From an uncultured Bacilli bacterium (GTDB lineage: Bacteria > Bacillota_I > Bacilli_A > RF39 > UBA660): DNA of 16,011 nt. The notes under the pieces were generated by a model, which did not search any database, was not told where the DNA came from, and worked only from the letters and a program-made list of their open reading frames with translations. Positions 7,153 through 14,213 of the stretch are shown one piece after another; the first letter of the stretch is position 1; each line of letters begins with the position of its first letter. The translations under genes were made by a program, and so were the position numbers. The stretch spans positions 1-16,011 of the forward strand of contig CAKOZD010000024.1 of assembly GCA_934131175.1 (NCBI GenBank), read 5' to 3'.

Positions 7153-8265
7153 ATGATAAAAATTCTTCACGTTGTTCATGGTATGGATTGTGGAGGTACA
7201 GAAAATATTATAATGAATCTGTACCGTAACATTGATCGTACAAAGGTACAGTTCGATTTTTTGGTTCATACTGAAAAGAGATGTTTTTTTGATGATGAGA
7301 TAGAGCAGCTCGGTGGTCATATTTATCATGTACCTTATTATAATATGTTGAACTTGTTTACGTATAAACAGGCTTTGCGTAAATTTTTCTCCACCCATAA
7401 TGAGTGGATTGCAGTTCATGGACATCTTGGTAGTTGCGCATGTATTTATTTAAGTGTCGCTAAGAAGTATGGATTATACACAATTGCTCATAGTCATGCC
7501 ATTAATGAAAAACGAATTAATCTAAAGGAACTTTTATATCGTTTTCATGCGTATTTGACACGAGGTGTTGCCGATTTCTATATGGGATGTTCGTATGAGG
7601 CAGGAGTAGATCGATATGGTAAAGCAATAACAAATAGCAAGAAATACAAGATTATTAATAATGGCATTAAGGCTGATGATTATACATTCAACGAAGAGAA
7701 GAGAGTTGCAATGCGCTCTGAATTTGATATTCTTGACCATTATGTCATAGGTCATGTGGGCAGATTCAGTGCTGTGAAGAATCATAATTTCATGCTTGAC
7801 GTATTAGCGGAACTAAAGAAGTTTAATGCTGACTATACAATGATGTTTGTGGGCGATGGAGAACTTCGTAAAACAATTGAACTTAAGGCTAAAAATATGG
7901 GCATTGCTGATTCAATCGTCTTTACTGGTATACGTAAGGATGTGCCATCTGTTTTGCAAGCGATGGATCAATTTATTTTCCCCTCATTTAACGAAGGCTT
8001 AGGTATAGGTTTGATAGAAGCGCAAGCATCAGGGCTTCCTTGTATTGCCAATAAAGATGGAATTATTTCGTTGGCAAACTTCTCTAATCTTGTAGAGATG
8101 AAATCGATAAATGAGGGTGCTCAAGCATGGGCACATCATATTGATTCTGTAAGAAAATCAAACTTTGTGCGAAAAGATATGAGTCATGACGTTAAAGCAG
8201 CTGGCTTTGATATCGTTGAGGTCACAAAGTGGTTACAAGAGTTTTATATAAACATAAAAAGATAG
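7153..8265 (+). CDS. Family 4/1 (GT-B) glycosyltransferase
   Basis: A 370-residue enzyme with a GT-B, two-Rossmann-domain layout. The N-terminal domain opens with HVVHGMDCGGTENIIMNL (6-23), including the glycine-rich GGTE acceptor-side loop. The C-terminal domain has GHVGRFSAVKNH (200-211), FVGDGELR (232-239) and the EX7E element in EGLGIGLIEAQASGLP (E281 and E289), which bind the nucleotide-sugar donor. This is the usual form of retaining capsule glycosyltransferases in Bacteroidales. It probably adds a sugar to the lipid-linked repeat unit in the cytoplasm. Only two obvious glycosyltransferases are in the window, so other linkages and the initiating step must be encoded elsewhere or outside it. 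Family certain, sugar unknown. Confidence 0.92.
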   Translation: MIKILHVVHGMDCGGTENIIMNLYRNIDRTKVQFDFLVHTEKRCFFDDEIEQLGGHIYHVPYYNMLNLFTYKQALRKFFSTHNEWIAVHGHLGSCACIYLSVAKKYGLYTIAHSHAINEKRINLKELLYRFHAYLTRGVADFYMGCSYEAGVDRYGKAITNSKKYKIINNGIKADDYTFNEEKRVAMRSEFDILDHYVIGHVGRFSAVKNHNFMLDVLAELKKFNADYTMMFVGDGELRKTIELKAKNMGIADSIVFTGIRKDVPSVLQAMDQFIFPSFNEGLGIGLIEAQASGLPCIANKDGIISLANFSNLVEMKSINEGAQAWAHHIDSVRKSNFVRKDMSHDVKAAGFDIVEVTKWLQEFYINIKR

Positions 8266-8269
8266 ATTT

Positions 8270-9187
8270 ATGCTTTCAACAAAAGACTTATATATGAAGG
8301 CTTGTATGCAGTCAAAGGAACTGCATGCAATGACCGACGAGGAGCGTTCTCGTTTGCAAGAGCATCTTCGTAAGATGTATTTGGAGATAGAAAAGGTGTG
8401 CGACCGTCATGACCTGCGTATGTGTACGGGATATGGGACGGTGCTTGGAGCAATCCGACACAAAGGTTTTATTCCATGGGATGATGATATGGACTTGCTG
8501 ATGCCTCGTGAGGATTACGACAAACTGATAAATCTTTATGCAGATGAATTACCCGAGAATCTGAAGATTTTTGCACCGAATAGTAAGCGAAAAGCTATAT
8601 ATCGTTTTGCTAAGGTGGTAGATACAAACACGCGGTTCATTTCTCCAGGATCTATTGAGGACGAAACTAAAGGAGTTTTTATTGATATTTTCCCATTGGA
8701 ATTTACACCAAAGAATGGGTTCGCTTTGAAATGGCGAAATACATATACACGTATGCTTTTGTTGGCTTCTTCCTGTGTTGAACAATACAAGGAAAACTCT
8801 GACTTATACAGAAAGTTGATGTGCTCTTCTTCTGCAGGGAAAAGGACTTATTTAATAAGGAATCTAATAGGCAAGTTTTTCTCATTCAGAAATGTTCAGT
8901 CTTGGTATAATCGGGTAGATAACTATTGTAATTATAAGAAAAATACAGGTGTTGTAAACGTTCCTTCTGATGGAGGTTTGATAAAGAGCCTTATACCTCA
9001 TGCAATAGAATCGTTCTTCCCTGCACGTAAGGTAAAGTTTGATGATATCGAAATATACGTACCTAAATGCACAGAAGAATATCTTGTAAATAACTATGGT
9101 GATTGGAAAAAGGTTCCTCCTGAAGGACAGAGGTGGCAGCATTTTATTGTAAGATTGCAATTTGATTTAAATTCGTGTAAAAAATGA
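8270..9187 (+). CDS. LicD family phosphotransferase (nucleotidyltransferase fold)
   Basis: A 305-residue LicD/fukutin-type protein. The core motif at 56-75 is intact: GTVLGAIRHKGFIPW followed by the acidic DDDMD (71-75), the metal-binding residues of this nucleotidyltransferase-fold family. A C-terminal LicD block, EEYLVNNYGDWKKVPP, lies near residues 269-284. Characterised LicD proteins transfer phosphocholine from CDP-choline onto glycans. Relatives transfer other phospho-groups such as phosphoethanolamine or phosphoribitol. Here the downstream PLP enzyme and cytidylyltransferase suggest the donor is a CDP-amino-alcohol. The start codon follows the preceding stop by four bases. The stop overlaps the next start in an ATGA, implying translational coupling. 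Family is secure. The transferred group is an inference from neighbours. Confidence 0.87.
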   Translation: MLSTKDLYMKACMQSKELHAMTDEERSRLQEHLRKMYLEIEKVCDRHDLRMCTGYGTVLGAIRHKGFIPWDDDMDLLMPREDYDKLINLYADELPENLKIFAPNSKRKAIYRFAKVVDTNTRFISPGSIEDETKGVFIDIFPLEFTPKNGFALKWRNTYTRMLLLASSCVEQYKENSDLYRKLMCSSSAGKRTYLIRNLIGKFFSFRNVQSWYNRVDNYCNYKKNTGVVNVPSDGGLIKSLIPHAIESFFPARKVKFDDIEIYVPKCTEEYLVNNYGDWKKVPPEGQRWQHFIVRLQFDLNSCKK

Positions 9188-10290
9188 ACAACAAAGTAAA
9201 CATAACCGAGGACGATAAAATCCTCAAAAAATACTATAGCCGTTACGGTGGCTTTTGGGTATATCCAGATATGCTGGATTATTGTTATCTGGTAAACCCA
9301 TACTTTAATCGGTCTAAGATTATTGATGAGATGCAGGATAACTTCCGTATGCTTGTTTCTGAATATCCTGCTGGTATGGCTGTTAATAGCAAACTCGCAA
9401 GTGATTGCTGGAATGTAAAAGAGGAGTATATAATTCCTGGTAATGGCGCAGCAGAACTGATAAAGGCATTGATGGAGAACCTTGAAGGGAAAGTAGGAGT
9501 TGTGCGTCCTACCTTTGAGGAGTATCCTAATCGTATGCCAAATGAACGTGTAGTTACTTTCGTTCCTCAAAATGATAGCTTCCGTTATGATGCTGATGAT
9601 ATGATAGAATTCTTTGGTAACAATCCTGTAGATACTATCTTGCTGATAAATCCGGATAACCCATCGGGTAACTTTATTCCTATGAGCGGAGTGCATAAAT
9701 TGGCTCAATGGTGTGAAGACAATAAGGTACGCTTGATTCTTGATGAGAGTTTTGTGGATTTCAGCGTCGGCTTTAAGGATAATACTTTTATTAATAATGA
9801 TATATTGGAAAAGTATCCTCATATATGTGTCATGAAGTCTATCTCAAAGAGCTATGGTGTACCTGGTCTTCGTCTTGGTATTCTGTGTAGTGCAGACACT
9901 GCTCTCATTGCAAAAATGAAGAAGCAAGTTAGCATTTGGAACATCAACTCATTTGCAGAGTTCTTTATGCAGATATACCCAAAATATCGTGAAGATTATG
10001 AGTTGGCATGCGAACAGTTTATCAAGGCTCGTGAAGACTTTGAGATTGAGTTGAGAAAGATTCCTTTTATAAGGGTTATGCCATCGCAAGCAAACTATTT
10101 CTTCTTGGAAGTGTTGCCTCCTTACAAACCTAAGGAACTTTGTGCCATTCTTTTGAAAGAGTATAATATACTTGCAAGCGCTTGTCTTGCAAAGAAGGGG
10201 ATTGAGCCAAATAAATATATGCGTATAGCTGTTCGCAATCATGGAGACAATGCGAAGTTTATTGATGTTATGCGCAAACTAATAAAATAA
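9184..10290 (+). CDS. HisC/CobD-like PLP-dependent enzyme, possibly an amino-acid-phosphate decarboxylase
   Basis: A 368-residue fold-type I PLP enzyme of class I/II. Visible motifs are PGNGAAELI (85-93), the cofactor-contacting NPDNPSG (156-162), LDESFVDFS (186-194) with D187 for the pyridine nitrogen, and the Schiff-base lysine K222 in SKSYGVPGLRLG. Arginines R347 and R351 near the end fit the phosphate or carboxylate clamp of this group. HisC makes histidinol phosphate by transamination. CobD, a close relative, decarboxylates threonine phosphate, and related enzymes in Campylobacter capsule pathways decarboxylate serine phosphate. The PGLRLG loop is closer to CobD as I know it. Between a LicD protein and a cytidylyltransferase, a decarboxylase making phosphoethanolamine or aminopropanol phosphate fits better than histidine synthesis, but this is inference. 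A 4-base overlap couples it to the LicD gene. Confidence 0.85.
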   Translation: MNNKVNITEDDKILKKYYSRYGGFWVYPDMLDYCYLVNPYFNRSKIIDEMQDNFRMLVSEYPAGMAVNSKLASDCWNVKEEYIIPGNGAAELIKALMENLEGKVGVVRPTFEEYPNRMPNERVVTFVPQNDSFRYDADDMIEFFGNNPVDTILLINPDNPSGNFIPMSGVHKLAQWCEDNKVRLILDESFVDFSVGFKDNTFINNDILEKYPHICVMKSISKSYGVPGLRLGILCSADTALIAKMKKQVSIWNINSFAEFFMQIYPKYREDYELACEQFIKAREDFEIELRKIPFIRVMPSQANYFFLEVLPPYKPKELCAILLKEYNILASACLAKKGIEPNKYMRIAVRNHGDNAKFIDVMRKLIK

Positions 10291-10296
10291 TGTAAT

Positions 10297-11445
10297 ATGG
10301 CACATATAAAGACTTCTAAAGGTTATTTAGAATACACCAACCACTTGTTGAATTTTGGCTCTAAAGTTCTGGATCCAAAATTGATACTTGAGAATCTACA
10401 TATCCTCTCCTTATATCTTGACAAAATAGACATTAATTGGGGACCAGCTTTCGGAACTCTTATTGGTATTGTTCGCAACGATGACTTCCAACCATGGAAA
10501 CCTGTATTTGATATCTATATACTTAAGGAGGACGAGGAACGCTTCAAGGATATTCTTTGGCTCTTGATGGAAGTAGGTTTTAAGCTTGCCCGATATGAAC
10601 GTAGAGGACGCTATTACCTTGTAAGGAATGATGAATACATTAAGGTTTTTGTATTGACTAAAGTATGTAGCGATGTTCGTCATACAGGTAGTACAGATTT
10701 TATATTTGAGAAATACATTCAGAATACAGTCAAATGGGATTTTAAGGGTATTCAGTTGAATGTTCCAGCTGAAGTGGATGAGTATCTTACTTTCCAGTAT
10801 GGTGAAGATTGGACAACGCCAAAGCAGACAGTAAAATATTCAACAAATACATTAGTTCGTTGTTGGTATTGGACAAAGACATGGATACAAGATCATTTGC
10901 CTGATTATTTATACTATCAGTGGATATTAGACCACAGAAAAAAAGATTTCAGAAAGTTCAAGGAACAATGCAATAAAGCAGGCTTCCCAATACCTAAGAA
11001 TGTACAGCTTGCGAGCATGCAACCTCGTAAGTATCGAAAGGTACTGACTGTTGGGGTGTATGATTTATTGCATAAAGGTCATGTCGAACTTTTCAGACGT
11101 GCAAAAGGTTTGGGAGATTACCTTATTGTAGCTGCTCAAGATAGTGATTTTATATTGAAGTACAAGCCTAAGGCACAAGTGATGAACTCTACTGAAGACC
11201 GCAAGTATATGATTAAATCAATTCGCTATGTGGATGAGGTTATAACATATACTGATGTTGATAAGATAGTTCAAGAAGTTGACTTTGACGTGTTTGTAAC
11301 TGGTCCAGACCAATGTCATGCAGGTTTTCAACGTGCAATTGAATGGTGTGAGAGTCATGGAAAAGAACATATTGTACTTGGACGCACGGATGGAGTTAGT
11401 TCAAGTGAATTGAAGGCAAAGATTGCTGCTAAGGTGAAAAAGTAG
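10297..11445 (+). CDS. Fusion of a LicD-like domain and a TagD/ECT-type cytidylyltransferase
   Basis: A 382-residue two-domain protein. Residues about 30-180 resemble LicD: GPAFGTLIGIVRNDDFQPW (49-67) and a C-terminal DEYLTFQYGEDWTTP block (161-175). The usual DDD of the acidic cluster is replaced by KPVFD, leaving D72 only. Residues about 247-382 are a complete cytidylyltransferase: VGVYDLLHKGHVELF (252-266) with the HxGH nucleotide-binding motif at H259/H262, then RTDGVSSS (363-370), the equivalent of the RTxGISTT signature. TagD and ethanolamine-phosphate cytidylyltransferases use CTP to activate a phospho-alcohol, so this probably makes the CDP donor for the LicD protein at 8270-9187. The LicD-like half may be an inactive acceptor-binding or scaffold domain. 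It starts six bases after the PLP gene and ends the polysaccharide operon within the window. Confidence 0.86.
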   Translation: MAHIKTSKGYLEYTNHLLNFGSKVLDPKLILENLHILSLYLDKIDINWGPAFGTLIGIVRNDDFQPWKPVFDIYILKEDEERFKDILWLLMEVGFKLARYERRGRYYLVRNDEYIKVFVLTKVCSDVRHTGSTDFIFEKYIQNTVKWDFKGIQLNVPAEVDEYLTFQYGEDWTTPKQTVKYSTNTLVRCWYWTKTWIQDHLPDYLYYQWILDHRKKDFRKFKEQCNKAGFPIPKNVQLASMQPRKYRKVLTVGVYDLLHKGHVELFRRAKGLGDYLIVAAQDSDFILKYKPKAQVMNSTEDRKYMIKSIRYVDEVITYTDVDKIVQEVDFDVFVTGPDQCHAGFQRAIEWCESHGKEHIVLGRTDGVSSSELKAKIAAKVKK

Positions 11446-11457
11446 GGAAATATTATG

Positions 11458-11482
11458 ATAATTGAACACTAACGTCAATTAT
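11458..11482 (+). terminator. Stem-loop between the capsule operon and the conflict cassette
   Basis: An 8-bp perfect inverted repeat, ATAATTGA and TCAATTAT, surrounds a 9-base loop. It begins 13 bases after the stop of the cytidylyltransferase fusion. The stem is AT-rich and has no long T run after it, so it is a weak candidate terminator. It could equally be an operator or a chance palindrome in AT-rich DNA. Its position exactly at a functional boundary is the main support. Confidence 0.3.
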
Positions 11483-11497
11483 GTTTCTCAAAAATAA

Positions 11498-11509
11498 TAT
11501 TTGCAAATA
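11498..11509. promoter_or_regulatory. 12-bp perfect palindrome overlapping the start region of the conflict cassette
   Basis: TATTTGCAAATA is a perfect 12-bp palindrome ending two bases before the ATG of the metallo-hydrolase gene. It covers the ribosome-binding region, so a bound protein or an mRNA fold here could limit expression of a potentially toxic cassette. The sequence is simple and AT-rich, so chance is possible. No canonical Bacteroides TAnnTTTG promoter element is visible in the 66-base gap. Confidence 0.25.
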
Positions 11510-11511
11510 CA

Positions 11512-12519
11512 ATGAAAATAGGAAATCATTCAATAGAGGTACTTCCTGCTGTCTATGGAGACTGTATCTTTCTGTCCTTAATGCGTGATAGTAGAGAGTA
11601 TAACATCCTTATAGACGGCGGATTGGCGAAGACTTATTTTGATGCAAAAAATAAGAAAAAACAAAAAGGTCCTTTGAAACTGTTGCTTGACAAACTGAAA
11701 GAAGAAGGAAGATGCATTGATCTGCTTGTTGTCACTCATATTGATGACGATCACATTGCTGGTATATGTAAGTGGTTTGAAATGGATTTTCCTGATAGCA
11801 ACTTTGTGAAACAGGTTTGGATGAATGATGATATTCAGATTGATGATATAAGAAGTTTGAATAATTCTGCATCTAATGCAATGTCTGTAGTAACAAAACT
11901 AAGAGCGAATGGCGTTGAATACAGAAATGATATAGTAAAGGGTGTTGTGCATACTAATGACTTTTGTACGATACGTGTGCTTACTCCGAAAACTGACTAT
12001 AGAAATGTCATTGCTCAAAAAATAGCTTATTCATTGGATAATGCAGCTGATGTTGACGAAACGCAATTGCCTAACATCAAAGAACTTATAAAGCAGAAAT
12101 GGATTATGGCAAAGCTTTCTGATGAGAATAAGGCTTCAATCGCTTTTGAATTGGAAACTTGGGATGGGAAGAAAATGCTTATGCTTGGAGATGCTGAGTA
12201 TGATGATTTTGCGAGTGGACTAAAGGTATTCCATAATGATGAGCATGGCAGGTTGATGTTCGATCTGGTAAAATTGTCACACCATGGCAGTAAAAATAAT
12301 TTCCATCCTAATCTATTAGGTCTGATTCATTCAAAGTATTATGTTGTGTCAAGTGATGGGAAGAGGTTTGGACATCCAGATAAGGAGGTCTTGGCACAAA
12401 TTGTGGACGAGACAGATTCCTATATTCTATTTAACTATGAATCTCGGAAAAAAGTTATGTTCAACGAACAGGACTTTATTGACTATCCTGATTTAGAGAA
12501 CAGAATCGGTATAATCTGA
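11512..12519 (+). CDS. ComEC-like metallo-beta-lactamase-fold hydrolase of a conflict system
   Basis: A 335-residue soluble metallo-hydrolase with no signal peptide or membrane helix. Metal-ligand motifs are all present: NILIDGG (31-37), VTHIDDDHIAG (74-84, giving the HxDxDH ligands H76/D78/D80/H81), the bridging aspartate in MLGDAE (224-229), SHHGS (256-260) and a late GHP (287-289). This pattern is that of the ComEC/Rec2 hydrolase domain, thought to act as a nuclease on DNA. Here it is freestanding and lacks the membrane channel, so it is not a competence protein. It is followed four bases later by the protease gene and is most likely a cytoplasmic effector of the cassette, attacking nucleic acid or a nucleotide. 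The fold is secure. Substrate and effector role are inferred. Confidence 0.85.
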   Translation: MKIGNHSIEVLPAVYGDCIFLSLMRDSREYNILIDGGLAKTYFDAKNKKKQKGPLKLLLDKLKEEGRCIDLLVVTHIDDDHIAGICKWFEMDFPDSNFVKQVWMNDDIQIDDIRSLNNSASNAMSVVTKLRANGVEYRNDIVKGVVHTNDFCTIRVLTPKTDYRNVIAQKIAYSLDNAADVDETQLPNIKELIKQKWIMAKLSDENKASIAFELETWDGKKMLMLGDAEYDDFASGLKVFHNDEHGRLMFDLVKLSHHGSKNNFHPNLLGLIHSKYYVVSSDGKRFGHPDKEVLAQIVDETDSYILFNYESRKKVMFNEQDFIDYPDLENRIGII

Positions 12520-12523
12520 AAAT

Positions 12524-13822
12524 ATGCATATAGACACTATTCGTAAGGTACATTCTGTAAGGGTTTGTAATGGCAGTGGGGTGATTGTAAAGCCACTGGA
12601 CAAATCTTTTATTTACATTCTTACAAATTATCATGTATTATTTGATAATGAAGGGAAAACCAAAGATTTGACATTTAAATTTGAAATAGGTAGTTCTCTA
12701 AATATTGATAATAAAAATGTCATTGAAAACCCTATCTATTGTAAGGACAAGGATATAGCAATTCTAAAAATTAAAGCTGATGGTTTTGAGCATGTAGAAT
12801 TCCTAAGACTAAACACCTGTTGTAATGAAGCAAAAATTCATGTAGGCTTCCCTAAAGCTCGCTATGAAGGAACTATGAGTCAAACATTAGTTCTTGAAAT
12901 TACAAACTATAATGGTAATGTAAATCATTCCCTTACAGAATATGAATATAATACGTCGGTAACTAAGGATGAACTAGAAGGAATGTCTGGTGGCGGAATA
13001 TTTGATGAGAATCATTGCCTAGTAGGTATTCATAAACAATCGTCGAACATTGATGAGCATGAATGCTTAGGAAAGGCGTGTTTCATACCAATAGCGTGTT
13101 ATAAAGAATTGCTACAAGAAGCAGGGTGGTCACCAATCATGGAGTTTAACCTGGATAACTTTGTAGAGTTGACAAGTTTAGTCTTCAACTTTGACGATCG
13201 CTATATTCAAGAAAATGCAGAGATGTTGTTGTATGATATTAGTGAGTACAAGTCAAAAATAGAGAATTTGTCTCCTTTAAAGATTATTGGAATTCTGAAA
13301 GAAAATAGACGTTTGGATGAAAGTTTGGAAATCGATGAGTTAAGCCGGGATTTTTGGATTGACTTTACTGAGTTCATAATAGCTATGTTTATTATACTTG
13401 ATATAGAAGAACAACAAGAAGAATTCATTATTTCAGTTTTCGATAAATTTCATTTCGTATTTAGTAAAAAGCAATTTGACTTTTATGATGTTCGTAAAGA
13501 ACTTGATTATAAACTATTATGTGGAATGAATAAAGGAGCTAAGTTGGTTGTAGGAGGTATGGCAGAACCCCAAACTTTTAATGCCTGTATTATCGATAAT
13601 CGTATTCCTAACATTTCGGAGGCTGGAGTTTTCGAAGATATGGATATTTCAAGGCATAAACGACAGTTGTTGAGTACACTAACAATAATCAACAGTAAGA
13701 TTTTTAGAAAAGGTGTATATCATATTTTGGATGAAAGTGAGCCTGATGTATCGTTGAAACATTACCGAGATGTACTTGTGGCAAAAATAAATAAAGAGGG
13801 AAATGGAAATAAAAGAACTTGA
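12524..13822 (+). CDS. Trypsin-like serine protease with a large C-terminal domain
   Basis: A 432-residue protein. Residues 1 to about 200 form a chymotrypsin/trypsin-like protease: GSGVIV (17-22), the catalytic histidine H37 in TNYHV, the aspartate D77 in DIAILKI (77-83), and the nucleophile S155 in EGMSGGG (152-158). All three catalytic residues are present and there is no signal peptide, so it should work in the cytoplasm. Residues about 205-432 are an uncharacterised, mostly helical region with a conserved-looking VVGGMAEPQ stretch (342-350). In ABC-three-component systems the effector is commonly joined to a C-terminal domain that links it to the ATPase complex, and I infer this region does that. 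Possible targets are the neighbouring hydrolase or host proteins. The stop overlaps the next gene by 20 bases. Protease call secure. Tail function is inferred. Confidence 0.82.
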   Translation: MHIDTIRKVHSVRVCNGSGVIVKPLDKSFIYILTNYHVLFDNEGKTKDLTFKFEIGSSLNIDNKNVIENPIYCKDKDIAILKIKADGFEHVEFLRLNTCCNEAKIHVGFPKARYEGTMSQTLVLEITNYNGNVNHSLTEYEYNTSVTKDELEGMSGGGIFDENHCLVGIHKQSSNIDEHECLGKACFIPIACYKELLQEAGWSPIMEFNLDNFVELTSLVFNFDDRYIQENAEMLLYDISEYKSKIENLSPLKIIGILKENRRLDESLEIDELSRDFWIDFTEFIIAMFIILDIEEQQEEFIISVFDKFHFVFSKKQFDFYDVRKELDYKLLCGMNKGAKLVVGGMAEPQTFNACIIDNRIPNISEAGVFEDMDISRHKRQLLSTLTIINSKIFRKGVYHILDESEPDVSLKHYRDVLVAKINKEGNGNKRT

Positions 13823-14213
13823 TATTTTTGACATTGGTGTGAATGTATTACTGTGTGTTACTGAATGTATGAGCGAAAAAGCTTTGTACGATAAATGGAT
13901 AGACATACGGGATGAATTGGCATCTGAATGGCAAATGAGGAATTTAGATGATTTCGAACGTTGGAATTTCTATTTGTTTTATGTGGTGGAAGACAAGAGT
14001 GCGATAGATCGTTCTCTGAAATATAAAATAGAGCATGATACAGTTTCTTCACGCAAGATAATTATTGACCGTGCGGAGTTTACAGACGGTAACTATGATA
14101 CGCTTATTGCTTCGTACATAAAGTATGATATCGGAGAGCTTGTTGATGAAGAACATAAACTGGATTTTATAATAAATAAATCTGCTCAAAAGTTGACGAA
14201 AAATGAAGATTAA
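13803..14213 (+). CDS. Probable ABC-three-component system middle component (MC1-like)
   Basis: A 136-residue soluble, acidic protein with no enzymatic motif. Its centre, WNFYLFYVV (55-63) followed by KIEHDTVSSRKIII (74-87), resembles the pattern I associate with ABC-3C middle component 1, a small adaptor encoded just before a Rad50/SMC-like ATPase. The start ATG is preceded by a GAGGG ribosome-binding sequence and lies within the end of the protease gene (20-base overlap). The end overlaps the ATPase start by 11 bases. Such double overlap suggests coupled translation and fixed stoichiometry. The proposed role is to connect the ATPase with the effector. The family match is from memory of the motif and of the gene order, not a database search. 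An unrelated small adaptor cannot be ruled out. Confidence 0.65.
   Translation: MEIKELDIFDIGVNVLLCVTECMSEKALYDKWIDIRDELASEWQMRNLDDFERWNFYLFYVVEDKSAIDRSLKYKIEHDTVSSRKIIIDRAEFTDGNYDTLIASYIKYDIGELVDEEHKLDFIINKSAQKLTKNED

Noticed and set aside
9094..9822. 242-codon open frame on the minus strand across the LicD and PLP genes
   Set aside because: It lies antisense to two genes with intact catalytic motifs, and its translation has no recognisable domain. Long antisense frames are common opposite coding sequence.
9184..10290. Histidine biosynthesis hisC
   Set aside because: The fold and motifs are HisC-like, but the gene is translationally coupled to LicD and followed by a cytidylyltransferase, with no other his genes nearby, so a capsule-specific role is more likely.
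11446..11511. Canonical Bacteroides promoter before the conflict cassette
   Set aside because: No exact TAnnTTTG element is present. The closest TTTG, in the palindrome, lacks the upstream TA at the right spacing and overlaps the start region.
11512..12519. Competence protein ComEC
   Set aside because: Only the hydrolase domain motifs are present. The membrane competence domain is absent, and the neighbours are a protease and an SMC-like ATPase.
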